A stretch of DNA of 64,000 nucleotides from Roseovarius marisflavi. GTDB lineage: Bacteria > Pseudomonadota > Alphaproteobacteria > Rhodobacterales > Rhodobacteraceae. Below are positions 34,767-43,781 of the stretch, piece by piece. The notes beneath the pieces were generated by a model. The model was not told where the DNA came from and searched no databases. It worked only from the letters and a program-made list of their open reading frames with translations. The stretch is from contig NZ_FRBN01000004.1 of the NCBI RefSeq assembly GCF_900142625.1, positions 62,001 to 126,000 on the forward strand, read 5' to 3'. Numbering within the stretch: the stretch's first letter is position 1; each line of letters begins with the position of its first letter. The position numbers and the translations under genes are program-made.

Positions 34767-35948
34767 ATGACCTCTTTCGATCCGACGGCGGAGTATAGTG
34801 CAATTCGTGATGGCGTGGCCAAGGTTTGCGCCGGGTTTCCGGGGGCCTATTGGCGCGATCTCGATGCGCGCCGGGCCTATCCCAAGGACTTCGTGGATGC
34901 GCTTATCCGCGAGGGATATCTGGCGGCGATGATCCCCGAAAGCTATGGCGGTTCTGGGCTTAACCTCACCGCCTCGGCGGCGATCTTGGAGGAAATTCAC
35001 CGGCAGGGCTGCAATGCGGCGGCGTGCCACGCGCAGATGTATACGATGGGTACGGTGTTGCGTCACGGCAGCGACGCGCAAAAAGAACGCTATCTGCCGC
35101 GGATCGCCGATGGCACGCTGCGGCTTCAGGCCTTTGGCGTGACCGAACCGACCAGCGGCACTGATACGCTTGCGCTCAAGACCACGGCGCGGCGCGAGGG
35201 CGACGAATACGTGATCAACGGCCAGAAAATCTGGACCTCGCGGGTCGAGCATTCCGATTTGATGGTGCTGCTTGCGCGCACCACGCCGCGCGATCAGGTC
35301 ACATCCAAGACCGACGGGTTGTCGGTGTTTCTTGTCGATCTGCGCGAGAAGGTCGGCAATGGCATCGAAATTCGCCCGATCCGCACGATGATCAACCATG
35401 CCACCACCGAGGTGTTCTTTGACAACCTGCGCATTCCCGCCGACAGCCTTATCGGCGAAGAGGGCAAGGGGTTTCGCTATATCCTGTCGGGGATGAATTC
35501 CGAGCGCATCCTGATTGCCGCCGAATGTATTGGCGATGCCAAGTGGTTTCTTGACACGGGTGCCGCCTATGCCCGCGAACGTGTGGTGTTCGGTGATCCG
35601 ATCGGCGCCAATCAGGGAATTCAGTTTCCGCTTGCGCGCGCCCATGCCCATATGATGGCCGCCGAGGCGATCGTGTACCGCGCGGCGGCGATGTATGATG
35701 CGGGGCAGAACCCCGGTGTCGAGGCCAATACCGCCAAGATGCTGGCCGCCGATGCAAGCTGGGAGGCGGCAGAGGCCTGTATGCAGACGCATGGCGGTTT
35801 TGCCTTTGCCGAGGAATATGACGTCGAGCGCAAGTTTCGCGAGGCGCGGCTTTATCAGGTGGCGCCGATCTCGACCAACCTTATCCTGTGTTATATTGCC
35901 GAACAGGTGCTTGGCCTGCCCAAATCCTATGGGCCCGGGCGCGGATAA
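34767..35948 (+). CDS. acyl-CoA dehydrogenase family protein
   Basis: 393 residues. Features are AMIPESYGGSGLNLTASAAI, FGVTEPTSGTDTLALKT, NGQKIWTSRVEHSDL, VGDPIGANQGIQFPLA-like VVFGDPIGANQGIQFPLA, and the end MQTHGGFAFAEEYDVERKFR. FAD-dependent desaturation of an acyl-CoA is expected. ATG 34767 is chosen as giving a normal N-terminus; its ribosome site is weak. It is divergent from the aldehyde dehydrogenase operon and followed after 30 bases by a hydratase-like gene, so the two probably act in sequence. Confidence 0.9.
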   Translation: MTSFDPTAEYSAIRDGVAKVCAGFPGAYWRDLDARRAYPKDFVDALIREGYLAAMIPESYGGSGLNLTASAAILEEIHRQGCNAAACHAQMYTMGTVLRHGSDAQKERYLPRIADGTLRLQAFGVTEPTSGTDTLALKTTARREGDEYVINGQKIWTSRVEHSDLMVLLARTTPRDQVTSKTDGLSVFLVDLREKVGNGIEIRPIRTMINHATTEVFFDNLRIPADSLIGEEGKGFRYILSGMNSERILIAAECIGDAKWFLDTGAAYARERVVFGDPIGANQGIQFPLARAHAHMMAAEAIVYRAAAMYDAGQNPGVEANTAKMLAADASWEAAEACMQTHGGFAFAEEYDVERKFREARLYQVAPISTNLILCYIAEQVLGLPKSYGPGRG

Positions 35949-35978
35949 ATCAGTGCGCGGATAATTCAGGGGGCGGAT

Positions 35979-36803
35979 ATGGGCGAATATGACGATTGGA
36001 TCGGGCGCAGCTTTACCCGGTCAGAGCCGATTTCGGATCGTCTTTTGGCGCAATACCGCGCCACGCTTGCCGGCACGCTTGGCCCCGGTGCGGTGCCGCC
36101 GGGGTTTCACTGGTGCCTTGGGCCGGATGTGGTCGAGCCGTCGGACCTTGGCCGCGATTGCCACCCCAAAACCGGGATTTTCCTGCCGGCCCTGCCGTTG
36201 CCGCGCCGGATGTGGGCGGGGGGCGCGTTGGAATTTCACCGAGCGTTTGTGCCCGGCGAGCATGTGACCCGCACCAGCACGATTGACGATGTGACCTTCA
36301 AGCAGGGGCGCAGTGGCGCGCTTGGGTTTGTCACGCAGCGCCATGACTATAGCGTCGATGGCACGCCGTACCTGAGCGAGCGGCAGGATATCGTTTACCG
36401 CGAAGATCCCAAGCCCGGCAGCACGCGCACCCCCGCCCCGTCAGAGGAGTGGCCCGGCGCCGAAAGCTGGTTGATCACGCCGGATTCGACCCTGTTGTTT
36501 CGCTATTCGGCGCTTACCTTCAACGGGCATCGCATTCATTACGATTACCCCTACGCCACCGAGGTCGAGGGCTATGCCGGCCTTGTGGTGCACGGCCCGC
36601 TTCAGGCGATCTGGATGATGAATCTTGCGAGCGAGGTGTTTGGCCATTTGCCCGCGCGGTTTAGCTATCGCGGGCTGTCGCCGTTGATCTGCGGCATTCC
36701 GGTGCGGATTGAGGCGAAGGCAAGTGAGGGCTCTCTCGCCCTGCGTGTGCGGCGCGAAAATGATCACGTCACCACCATGGAAGCGACCGCATTTGCGCCC
36801 TGA
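35979..36803 (+). CDS. mesaconyl-C4-CoA hydratase-like / FAS1-type double hot-dog dehydratase
   Basis: 274 residues. An N-terminal hot-dog half contains the FxPALPLPRRMWAGG and VTFKQGRSGALGFVT pattern of mesaconyl-C4-CoA hydratase. The C-terminal MaoC-like half has LFRYSALTFNGHRIHYDYPY with the catalytic His region and GLVVHGPLQA. Such proteins hydrate enoyl-CoA esters, for example mesaconyl-C4-CoA to citramalyl-CoA. It follows the acyl-CoA dehydrogenase and faces a CaiB CoA-transferase, supporting C4/C5 dicarboxylate-CoA metabolism; this is inference. Confidence 0.85.
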   Translation: MGEYDDWIGRSFTRSEPISDRLLAQYRATLAGTLGPGAVPPGFHWCLGPDVVEPSDLGRDCHPKTGIFLPALPLPRRMWAGGALEFHRAFVPGEHVTRTSTIDDVTFKQGRSGALGFVTQRHDYSVDGTPYLSERQDIVYREDPKPGSTRTPAPSEEWPGAESWLITPDSTLLFRYSALTFNGHRIHYDYPYATEVEGYAGLVVHGPLQAIWMMNLASEVFGHLPARFSYRGLSPLICGIPVRIEAKASEGSLALRVRRENDHVTTMEATAFAP

Positions 36804-36820
36804 AACCCCGGTTTTCAGGG
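36798..36820 (+). terminator. hairpin at the end of the hydratase gene
   Basis: CCCTGAAA (36798-36805) and TTTCAGGG (36813-36820) form a perfect 8-bp stem that includes the TGA stop. No T-tract follows, so it is a weak terminator or RNA-stabilising hairpin. Confidence 0.4.
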
Positions 36821-36952
36821 GCATTGCGGCCTGTGACCGAATTGTGGGCAGGGTATTTTGCATCCGGCAGATGAACTTTGCCCATTTCGCAGGCAGGGCT
36901 TGCGGTTTCTCACGGTGCGGCGCACAAATTTGCTGACAATACGCAAAAATAA

Positions 36953-36970
36953 TTTTACCAATTGGTAAAA
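36953..36970. promoter_or_regulatory. 18-bp perfect palindrome, candidate GntR-type operator
   Basis: TTTTACCAATTGGTAAAA is a perfect palindrome 30 bases before the BMP-family binding-protein gene. An ACCAATTGGT-like core with TTGGT half-sites is typical of GntR (FadR/FCD) repressors. No GntR gene is in the window, so the regulator must be encoded elsewhere. Confidence 0.65.
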
Positions 36971-36999
36971 CAAAAACGCTGCCCAACAAGGAGAACATC

Positions 37000-38034
37000 A
37001 TGACCACCCCCAAAAGCCGGACCATTGCGACCCTGTCGCGCCGCCAGTTCATGGCCAGCACCGCCGCTGTGGCGCTTGTTGCCGGGGCATCGACGCTGGC
37101 AACCCCGCTGCGTGCCGCCGAGCCGATCAAGACCGCCGGGATTTACACCGTGCCGGTCGAGCAGCAATGGGTCAGCCGCATTCACAAGGCCGCCATGACC
37201 GCGCAGGAGCGCGGCGATGTGGATTATGTCTATTCGGAAAACGTCAGCAACACCGACTATGCCCGCGTGATGCGCGAATATGCCGAGCAGGGCTATAAGC
37301 TTATCATCGGCGAGGCCTTTGCCGTGGAACAGGAAGCGCGCGAAGTGGCGGCGGAGTATCCCGATATCGCCTTTCTTCTCGGGTCAAGCTTTAAACCCGA
37401 CGACGCCCTGCCGAATTTCGCGGTGTTCGACAACTATATTCAGGATGCCTCCTACCTTTCGGGGATCATCGCCGGGTCGATGACCAAGAGCGGCAATATC
37501 GGCATGGTCGGCGGCTTTCCGATCCCCGAGGTGAACCGTCTGATGCATGCCTTCATGGCCGGTGCTCATGAGATGAACCCGGATATCAAGTTCCAGGTCA
37601 GCTTTATCGGCTCGTGGTTCGATCCGCCCAAGGCCAAGGAAACCGCCTTTGCGATGATCGAAAATGGCGCCGATGTTCTTTATGCCGAACGCTTTGGCGT
37701 GTCGGATGCGGCGGCGGAAAAGGGCATTCTTGCGATTGGCAACGTGATCGACACGCAGGCCGATTATCCCGACACGGTTGTCGCCTCGGCGATCTGGCAT
37801 TTCGAGCCGACCTTGGACAAGGCGATTGCCGAAGTGAACGCCGGCACGTTCAAGGCCGCCGATTACGGGGTCTATTCCTTCATGAGCGAGGGCGGTTCGT
37901 CGCTGGCACCGCTTGGCACCTTCGAGGACAAAGTGCCCGAGGCCGCCATGACGCTTGTCAACGAGCGCAGCGCGGCGATCAAGGCAGGCACCTTTACGGT
38001 CGAGATCAACGACGAAGAACCGAAGTCGTCCTGA
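37000..38034 (+). CDS. BMP-family ABC transporter substrate-binding protein
   Basis: 344 residues with a twin-arginine-like signal (LSRRQFMASTAAVALVAGA). The PnrA/Bmp family pattern is GIYTVPVEQQWVSRIHKA, GYKLIIGEAFAVEQEA, SGIIAGSMTKSGNIGMVGG and GADVLYAERFGVSD. Relatives bind nucleosides, nucleobases or similar compounds. AAGGAG precedes the ATG. It heads an operon with one double ATPase, two permeases and a cytosine-deaminase-like enzyme, supporting a nucleobase-like ligand. Confidence 0.9.
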   Translation: MTTPKSRTIATLSRRQFMASTAAVALVAGASTLATPLRAAEPIKTAGIYTVPVEQQWVSRIHKAAMTAQERGDVDYVYSENVSNTDYARVMREYAEQGYKLIIGEAFAVEQEAREVAAEYPDIAFLLGSSFKPDDALPNFAVFDNYIQDASYLSGIIAGSMTKSGNIGMVGGFPIPEVNRLMHAFMAGAHEMNPDIKFQVSFIGSWFDPPKAKETAFAMIENGADVLYAERFGVSDAAAEKGILAIGNVIDTQADYPDTVVASAIWHFEPTLDKAIAEVNAGTFKAADYGVYSFMSEGGSSLAPLGTFEDKVPEAAMTLVNERSAAIKAGTFTVEINDEEPKSS

Positions 38035-39582
38035 ATGACTGGCGCAGAGGCGGCGCAGGTCGTTCTGCGCCTTGATCGCATTACAAAAACCTTTGGCAAG
38101 CTGGTCGCGAATGACGCGGTCAGCTTGTCGTTGCATCGCGGCGAGGTGATCGCGCTTTTGGGCGAGAACGGCGCGGGCAAGACCACGCTGATGAATATCC
38201 TGTTTGGCCAGTACACCGCCGACAGTGGCGCGGTTGAGGTGTTCGGGCGTGCCCTGCCGCCCGGTAATCCGCGTGCGGCACTGGATGCGGGTGTCGGCAT
38301 GGTGCATCAGCATTTCACGCTGGCCGACAACATGACCGTGCTGGAAAACGTCGCGCTTGGCACGGTGCCGCTCTGGCAACCCCGGCTTGATCGCACGGCG
38401 GTGCGGGCCAGGATCACCAGGCTGGCCGATGATTTCCGCCTTGCGGTCGATCCGGATGCCCGCGTCGGTACCCTCACCGTGGGCGAGCGACAGCGGGTCG
38501 AGATCCTCAAGGCGCTCTACCGAGAGGCCAGGATCCTAATTCTCGACGAGCCGACGGCGGTGCTTACCCCGCAGGAAACCGATGATCTTTTCGCCACCCT
38601 GCGCAAGGCGGTGGCGCTTGGCCTGTCGATCGTTTTCATCAGTCACAAGTTGCACGAGGTGATGGATATCTCTGACCGGGTGGTGATCCTGCGTCATGGT
38701 TGCCTTGTGGGCGAGATGGCCACCAAGGATACCGACCGCCACGCCCTTGCCGCCGCCATGGTGGGTGCCGAGGTCAGCGCCCCCAAGGTCGCCCCCGCCG
38801 CCCCCGGTGCGGCGCTTTTGCGGCTTGGCGAGGTGAGCACGCCCGATCAGGGCAATGCGCCGGGGCTCAAGTCTGTGTCGCTTGCGCTGCGCGCGGGTCA
38901 GATCACTGGGCTTGCCGGCGTGTCCGGCAACGGTCAGGCGGCGCTTGCCGATCTGATCGGCGGGCTTTGTGCGCCGACGACCGGGCAGTTTGATCTTGAC
39001 GGGGCCAATGTTGCGCAGTGGTCGCCGCGCACCGCCGTGCAAAGCGGCATCGCGCGCATCCCCGAAGACAGGCACAAAACCGGCACGATCGCCGATTTCA
39101 ACCTGACCGAAAACGCCATTCTCGAAAGCTATCACACTGCGCCGATGAGCAATCACGGCTGGATGAACTGGGCCCGTGCCGAAGCCGCCACCGAAGAGAT
39201 TATCGCGCGCTATGACGTGCGCTGTCCGGGGCCGGATACGCGGATCAGGCTGTTGTCGGGGGGCAATATGCAAAAGCTTATCCTTGGTCGGGTGCTTGAG
39301 GCCGCGCCGCGCATTATCCTGGCCAATCAGCCGGTGCGCGGGCTTGATATCGGCGCGGTCAATTACGTGCATTCGCAACTTCTCGCGGCGCGGGCGCGCG
39401 GCGCGGCGGTGTTGTTGATTTCCGAGGATCTGGACGAGATCATGGCCCTGTCGGATGTGATCCACGTTATTTCCGAGGGTCGTCTTTCACCCGAATTTGC
39501 CCGAGGCACCATGGCCCCCGCCGATCTTGGCGTGTGGATGGCCGGGCATGGGTTTGACGAGGGGTTGGCGCATGCGTCTTGA
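38035..39582 (+). CDS. BMP-family ABC transporter ATPase (duplicated domains)
   Basis: 515 residues with two ATPase domains as in sugar/nucleoside importers. The first has Walker A GENGAGKTT, a VGERQRVEILKAL signature and LILDEPTAVLTPQE. The second has GVSGNGQAALA in place of a perfect Walker A and LSGGNMQKLILGRVL as signature. The second site is probably degenerate, as usual in this family. The ATG directly abuts the binding-protein TGA, and the end overlaps the permease gene by 11 bases. Confidence 0.9.
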   Translation: MTGAEAAQVVLRLDRITKTFGKLVANDAVSLSLHRGEVIALLGENGAGKTTLMNILFGQYTADSGAVEVFGRALPPGNPRAALDAGVGMVHQHFTLADNMTVLENVALGTVPLWQPRLDRTAVRARITRLADDFRLAVDPDARVGTLTVGERQRVEILKALYREARILILDEPTAVLTPQETDDLFATLRKAVALGLSIVFISHKLHEVMDISDRVVILRHGCLVGEMATKDTDRHALAAAMVGAEVSAPKVAPAAPGAALLRLGEVSTPDQGNAPGLKSVSLALRAGQITGLAGVSGNGQAALADLIGGLCAPTTGQFDLDGANVAQWSPRTAVQSGIARIPEDRHKTGTIADFNLTENAILESYHTAPMSNHGWMNWARAEAATEEIIARYDVRCPGPDTRIRLLSGGNMQKLILGRVLEAAPRIILANQPVRGLDIGAVNYVHSQLLAARARGAAVLLISEDLDEIMALSDVIHVISEGRLSPEFARGTMAPADLGVWMAGHGFDEGLAHAS

Positions 39583-40621
39583 GCCGATTGCCAACCCGAG
39601 CCTTGCGCGCACAACCCTGCCGCCACTGATCGCGATTGTGACGACGGTTGTGGTGGCCTCCTTGCTGGCGATGCTGGCCGGGGCCAATCCGTTTTCGGTT
39701 CTGGGGCTGATCCTCAAGGGCGCGTTCGGGTCGAAATTCGCCGCGTTAGAGACGCTTAACCGCGCCACGCCACTTATCTTTACCGGCCTGTCGGTCGCCG
39801 TGGCATTTCGCGCGCGGCTCTGGAATATCGGGGCCGAGGCACAGCTTTATGCCGGGGCGTTGATCACCGTCGTGCTTGGCACCGGCGCGCTGCCTTGGGG
39901 CGCGGGGGCGCTTTTGCCCGTGCTGGCGCTTGGCGCGATGCTGGCCGGGGCGCTTGTGCTGTTGGTGCCGGCTCTGTTGAAAGTTCGCTTTGGCGTTGAC
40001 GAGGTGGTCACGACGCTTTTGTTCAACTTTATCTTTCTGCTGTTCATCTCGATGCTTCTGGAAGGGCCGCTCAAGGATCCGATGGGCATGGGATGGCCGA
40101 AATCCGAACGCCTTATCGCCGAGGCGCGCCTGCCGCGAATGGCGGAGGGTCTGCGCCTGCATTGGGGCTTCGGGCTTGCGATCATATCCGCCGCTCTGGT
40201 CTGGGTCATTCAGCGGCGCACGACCCTTGGCTATGAAATGCGCGCCGTCGGGCTTAACCGCGATGCGGCGCGGTTTGCCGGCATTCCGGTCAATGGCGTG
40301 CTGATCAAGACCGCGCTTTTGTCGGGTGGATTGGCGGCACTTGCCGGGTTTTCCGAGGTGGCAGGCGTCAAGGGGAGCCTGACGCTCGATCTGTCGCCCG
40401 GTTTTGGCTACACCGGTATCATCGTGGCGATGCTGGCGCTGCTCAATCCGCTGGCGGTGGTCGCCGCCGCGCTTTTCGTGGCGGGCATTTTCGTCGGCGC
40501 AGACAGCATGAGCCGCGCGGTTGGCGTGCCCACATATCTTGCCGATATCATGCTGGCGACGGCGCTTTTGCTCATGGTGCTGGCGATATTTCTCACCCGG
40601 TTCCGGGTGGTGAGGGAATAG
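39572..40621 (+). CDS. BMP-family ABC transporter permease 1
   Basis: 349 residues with about nine to ten membrane segments. Typical motifs are LNRATPLIFTGLSVAVAFRA, WNIGAEAQLYAGALI, VDEVVTTLLFNFIF, and AVGLNRDAARFAGIPV. Family members of the simple sugar/nucleoside (BPD_transp_2) type form the channel with a second permease. ATG 39572 lies inside the ATPase 3' end after GAGGGG. Confidence 0.9.
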   Translation: MRLEPIANPSLARTTLPPLIAIVTTVVVASLLAMLAGANPFSVLGLILKGAFGSKFAALETLNRATPLIFTGLSVAVAFRARLWNIGAEAQLYAGALITVVLGTGALPWGAGALLPVLALGAMLAGALVLLVPALLKVRFGVDEVVTTLLFNFIFLLFISMLLEGPLKDPMGMGWPKSERLIAEARLPRMAEGLRLHWGFGLAIISAALVWVIQRRTTLGYEMRAVGLNRDAARFAGIPVNGVLIKTALLSGGLAALAGFSEVAGVKGSLTLDLSPGFGYTGIIVAMLALLNPLAVVAAALFVAGIFVGADSMSRAVGVPTYLADIMLATALLLMVLAIFLTRFRVVRE

Positions 40622-40624
40622 ATC

Positions 40625-41569
40625 ATGGATATTCTCGATATTCTCCTGTCCGCCAGCTTTTGGGCCGCCGCGATCCGCATCGCGAGCCCGCTTATCTTTG
40701 CCACCCTGGGCGAATTGATTTGTGAGCGTGCCGGGGTGCTGAACCTCGGGATTGAGGGGATCATGGTTGCCGGGGCCTTTGCCGGCTGGATGGCGGTCTA
40801 TTCCGGTACCGGCCTCTGGACTGGTGTCATGGTGGCGATGGTGGTCGGCATGGCGTTCGGCTTGATCCATAGCGTGCTGACCGTGCCCTTTGGCCTGTCG
40901 CAGCATGTGGTCGGATTGGGGGTGACCCTATTGGCGACCTCAAGCACCTATTACGCCTATCGCCTTGCCCTGCCAGAGGTGACAAGCCCGCCTAAGATCA
41001 CCGCGTTTCAGCCGTTCGAAATACCGATCCTGTCGGATATTCCGCTGCTCGGTCCGGCGTTATTTGCACAAACTCCGATGACCTATCTGGCCTTTGTGCT
41101 TGTCGGGCTCGTGTCGATTGTTCTTTACCGCACGCCGCTTGGGCTGGCGTTGCGCGCGGCGGGGGAAAACCCCTCGGCAGTGGCGGCGCAGGGGCTTTCG
41201 GTTACCGGCATTCGCATGGGCGCGGTGATTGTCGGCAGCGGGTTCATGGCGATGGGCGGTGCGTTCCTGACCATGTCGGCGTTTGATTCCTTCTTCTTCG
41301 AGATGGTCAACGGGCGCGGCTGGATTTGTATCGCGCTGGTGGTGTTTGGCGCGTGGAAGCCGGGCAAGGCCCTGTTGGGGGCGGTGCTCTTTGCCGCCTT
41401 CGACGCGCTGCAGATCCGGGTGCAACAGACCCCGCTTGGCGCCGATATTCCCTATCAGATTTTCCTGATGACGCCCTATGTTCTGTCGATCCTGGCGCTT
41501 ATCGTGATGTCGCGACGCGCCGAGGTGCCGGGCGCGTTGATGGTGCCGTTCAACAAAGGAGAGCGCTGA
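40625..41569 (+). CDS. BMP-family ABC transporter permease 2
   Basis: 314 residues with about eight membrane segments. Motifs are ASPLIFATLGELICERAGVL-like AIRIASPLIFATLGELI, LNLGIEGIMVAGAF, and LRAAGENPSAVAAQGLSV. It starts three bases after the first permease and its TGA shares one base with the next gene's ATG, showing tight coupling to the amidohydrolase. Confidence 0.9.
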   Translation: MDILDILLSASFWAAAIRIASPLIFATLGELICERAGVLNLGIEGIMVAGAFAGWMAVYSGTGLWTGVMVAMVVGMAFGLIHSVLTVPFGLSQHVVGLGVTLLATSSTYYAYRLALPEVTSPPKITAFQPFEIPILSDIPLLGPALFAQTPMTYLAFVLVGLVSIVLYRTPLGLALRAAGENPSAVAAQGLSVTGIRMGAVIVGSGFMAMGGAFLTMSAFDSFFFEMVNGRGWICIALVVFGAWKPGKALLGAVLFAAFDALQIRVQQTPLGADIPYQIFLMTPYVLSILALIVMSRRAEVPGALMVPFNKGER

Positions 41570-42849
41570 TGTTCGATCTGATCGTCAAGGGGGGCACTTT
41601 GCCCGATGGCCGGGTGGCCGATATTGGCATCACCGGCGCCAGGGTCACCGCGATTGGCAATCTGCAAGAGGCGGACGCAGGCGAGGTGATCGACGTCAGC
41701 GGCGATCTTGTCAGCCCGCCGTTTGTCGACCCGCACTTTCATCTGGACGCGACGCTTAGCTATGGCACCCCGCGCGTCAACGCGAGCGGCACCCTGCTTG
41801 AGGGGATTGGTCTTTGGGGTGAATTGAAAGAGATCGTGACCCAGGAAGAGATGGTCAGCCGCGCGCTGGAGTATTGCGATTGGGCGGCGAGCATGGGCCT
41901 TTTGGCAATCCGAAGCCATGTCGACACCTGCGATGACCGCCTGCTCGGCGTCGCCGCGATGCTTGAGGTGCGCGACAAGGTCAAGGGTTACATCGACCTG
42001 CAATTGGTGGCCTTTCCGCAAGACGGGTTTTACCGCGATCCCACCGCGCGCGACAATACCATGCGCGCGCTTGATATGGGGGTGGATGTGGTCGGCGGCA
42101 TCCCGCATTTTGAACGTACCATGGCCGATGGCGCGGCTTCGGTGCGCGAGCTCTGCGAATTGGCCGCCGCGCGTGGCTTGCCCGTCGATATGCATTGCGA
42201 CGAGACCGACGACCCCCACAGCCGCCATATCGAAACGCTCGCCTATGAGGCACAGCGCCTTGGCTTGCAGGGGCGGGTCGCCGGAAGCCATCTGACCTCG
42301 ATGCATTCGATGGACAATTACTATGTCTCGAAACTGTTGCCGCTTATGGCCGAGGCGGGGGTGGCGGCGATCCCCAATCCGCTGATCAATATCATGTTGC
42401 AGGGGCGGCATGACACTTTTCCGAAACGGCGCGGCCTGACCCGTGTCAAGGAAATGCAGGCGCAGGGCATCACCGTTGGCTGGGGTCAGGATTGCGTGCT
42501 TGATCCGTGGTATTCGCTTGGCACGGCAGACATGCTTGATGTGGCTTTCATGGGGCTGCATGTGGCGCAGATGTCCCACCCCGACGAGATGCGGCGCTGC
42601 TTTGACATGGTCACGACCCAGAACGCCCGCATTCTCGGGCTTGAGGGGTACGGGTTGCACGTCGGCGCGCAGGCGTCGTTGGTGGTGTTGGACGCGGGTG
42701 ATCCGGTCGAGGCGCTGCGCCTGCGCCCGGCGCGTCTTGCGGTGGTCTCCAAAGGCCGGGTGATTGCCAAAACCCCGCGCCAGGACGCGAGCCTTGCACT
42801 GCCCGGACGCCCCGCAACCATCAGGCGGCGGCACCGGCAGGGCGGCTAG
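41569..42849 (+). CDS. cytosine deaminase-like amidohydrolase
   Basis: 426 residues. Metal and catalytic residues align with E. coli CodA at a constant offset: DPHFHLD (H56, H58), DMHCDETDD (H209, E212), GSHLTSMHS (H241) and GWGQDCVLDPWYSLG (D308). These enzymes deaminate cytosine, isoguanine, creatinine or similar imino heterocycles in the cytoplasm. AAAGGAG precedes the ATG, which overlaps the permease stop as TGATG. Genetic coupling to a nucleoside-type importer suggests it acts on the imported compound. Gln in GWGQD replaces the usual His of CodA GHDD, so substrate may differ. Confidence 0.85.
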   Translation: MFDLIVKGGTLPDGRVADIGITGARVTAIGNLQEADAGEVIDVSGDLVSPPFVDPHFHLDATLSYGTPRVNASGTLLEGIGLWGELKEIVTQEEMVSRALEYCDWAASMGLLAIRSHVDTCDDRLLGVAAMLEVRDKVKGYIDLQLVAFPQDGFYRDPTARDNTMRALDMGVDVVGGIPHFERTMADGAASVRELCELAAARGLPVDMHCDETDDPHSRHIETLAYEAQRLGLQGRVAGSHLTSMHSMDNYYVSKLLPLMAEAGVAAIPNPLINIMLQGRHDTFPKRRGLTRVKEMQAQGITVGWGQDCVLDPWYSLGTADMLDVAFMGLHVAQMSHPDEMRRCFDMVTTQNARILGLEGYGLHVGAQASLVVLDAGDPVEALRLRPARLAVVSKGRVIAKTPRQDASLALPGRPATIRRRHRQGG

Positions 42850-42854
42850 GCGCG

Positions 42855-43781
42855 ATGATCGCGCTTTTGCAGGGGCTTGCGCGGCACGGGCGGCTTGTGC
42901 TGATTGTCGGGCTGGTGGTCGGGGTCACGGCGCCGGAGCTTGCCCGCATCCTTGCGCCGCTGATCTTTCCGATGATCGTTTGCCTGTTGTTTCTGGCAAC
43001 GCTTCGGGTTGATCCGATTGCGGCCTTTCCGGATCGTCGTCATTTGCCGCGCTATGTCGGGCTTGCCGTGGCCTTGCAGGTTGGCATGCCGGTGCTGGCA
43101 ATCGCGGTGCTTTGGGCGGTTGGCGGGCTCAATTCTATCCTTGGGATCGGCGCGGTTCTGGTGCTGGCTGGTGCGCCGCTGACCGGAAGCCCCGGTCTTG
43201 CGATCCTGTCGGGGGTCGACCCAAGCCCGGCCCTGCGCCAGCTTGTGGTGGGCACCGCGATCCTGCCGCTGACGGTCTTGCCGGTGTTCTGGCTTATGCC
43301 GGTCTTTGGCGCGCCTGAGGTCGTGGCGCTTGCCGCGCTCAGGCTTTTGGCGGTGATTGCGCTTGCCGGTGGCGCGGCGATGATCCTGCGCCGGGCGGTG
43401 CCGTGGCTGCGCGGGCCGCAGGGGCAGGGGGCGGTTGACGGGGTGATCACGCTTGCGATGGCGGTTGTGGTTGTGGGCCTGATGTCGGCGGTTGGTCCGG
43501 CGATCCTGTCGGGGGATGCGGGGCTATGGCGGGCCCTGGCGGTGGTCTTCGGGTTGAACTTTGGCGCGCAGATCGTGGCCTTTGCGCTGATGCAACGCGC
43601 CGGGCAACCAGCGGCGGCCCCGGCCTTGGCGATTGTCGCGGGCAATCGCAATCTTGCGCTGTTCCTCGGGGCATTGCCGCCCGAGACCGGGGCGGCAATG
43701 CTGTTGTTTATCGGCTGTTATCAGGTGCCGATGTACCTTACGCCGATGCTGATCGGCCCGTTGGCGCGGCGCGCTAGTTAA
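42855..43781 (+). CDS. BASS-type (bile acid:sodium symporter-like) membrane protein
   Basis: 308 residues with about nine to ten hydrophobic segments. The C-terminal ALAIVAGNRNLALFLGAL is reminiscent of the bile acid:Na+ symporter/ArsB-like fold. It starts five bases after the amidohydrolase stop and may export or import a product of that operon. It overlaps the convergent DctM gene by eight bases. Family identification is moderate; no ligand can be given. Confidence 0.7.
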   Translation: MIALLQGLARHGRLVLIVGLVVGVTAPELARILAPLIFPMIVCLLFLATLRVDPIAAFPDRRHLPRYVGLAVALQVGMPVLAIAVLWAVGGLNSILGIGAVLVLAGAPLTGSPGLAILSGVDPSPALRQLVVGTAILPLTVLPVFWLMPVFGAPEVVALAALRLLAVIALAGGAAMILRRAVPWLRGPQGQGAVDGVITLAMAVVVVGLMSAVGPAILSGDAGLWRALAVVFGLNFGAQIVAFALMQRAGQPAAAPALAIVAGNRNLALFLGALPPETGAAMLLFIGCYQVPMYLTPMLIGPLARRAS

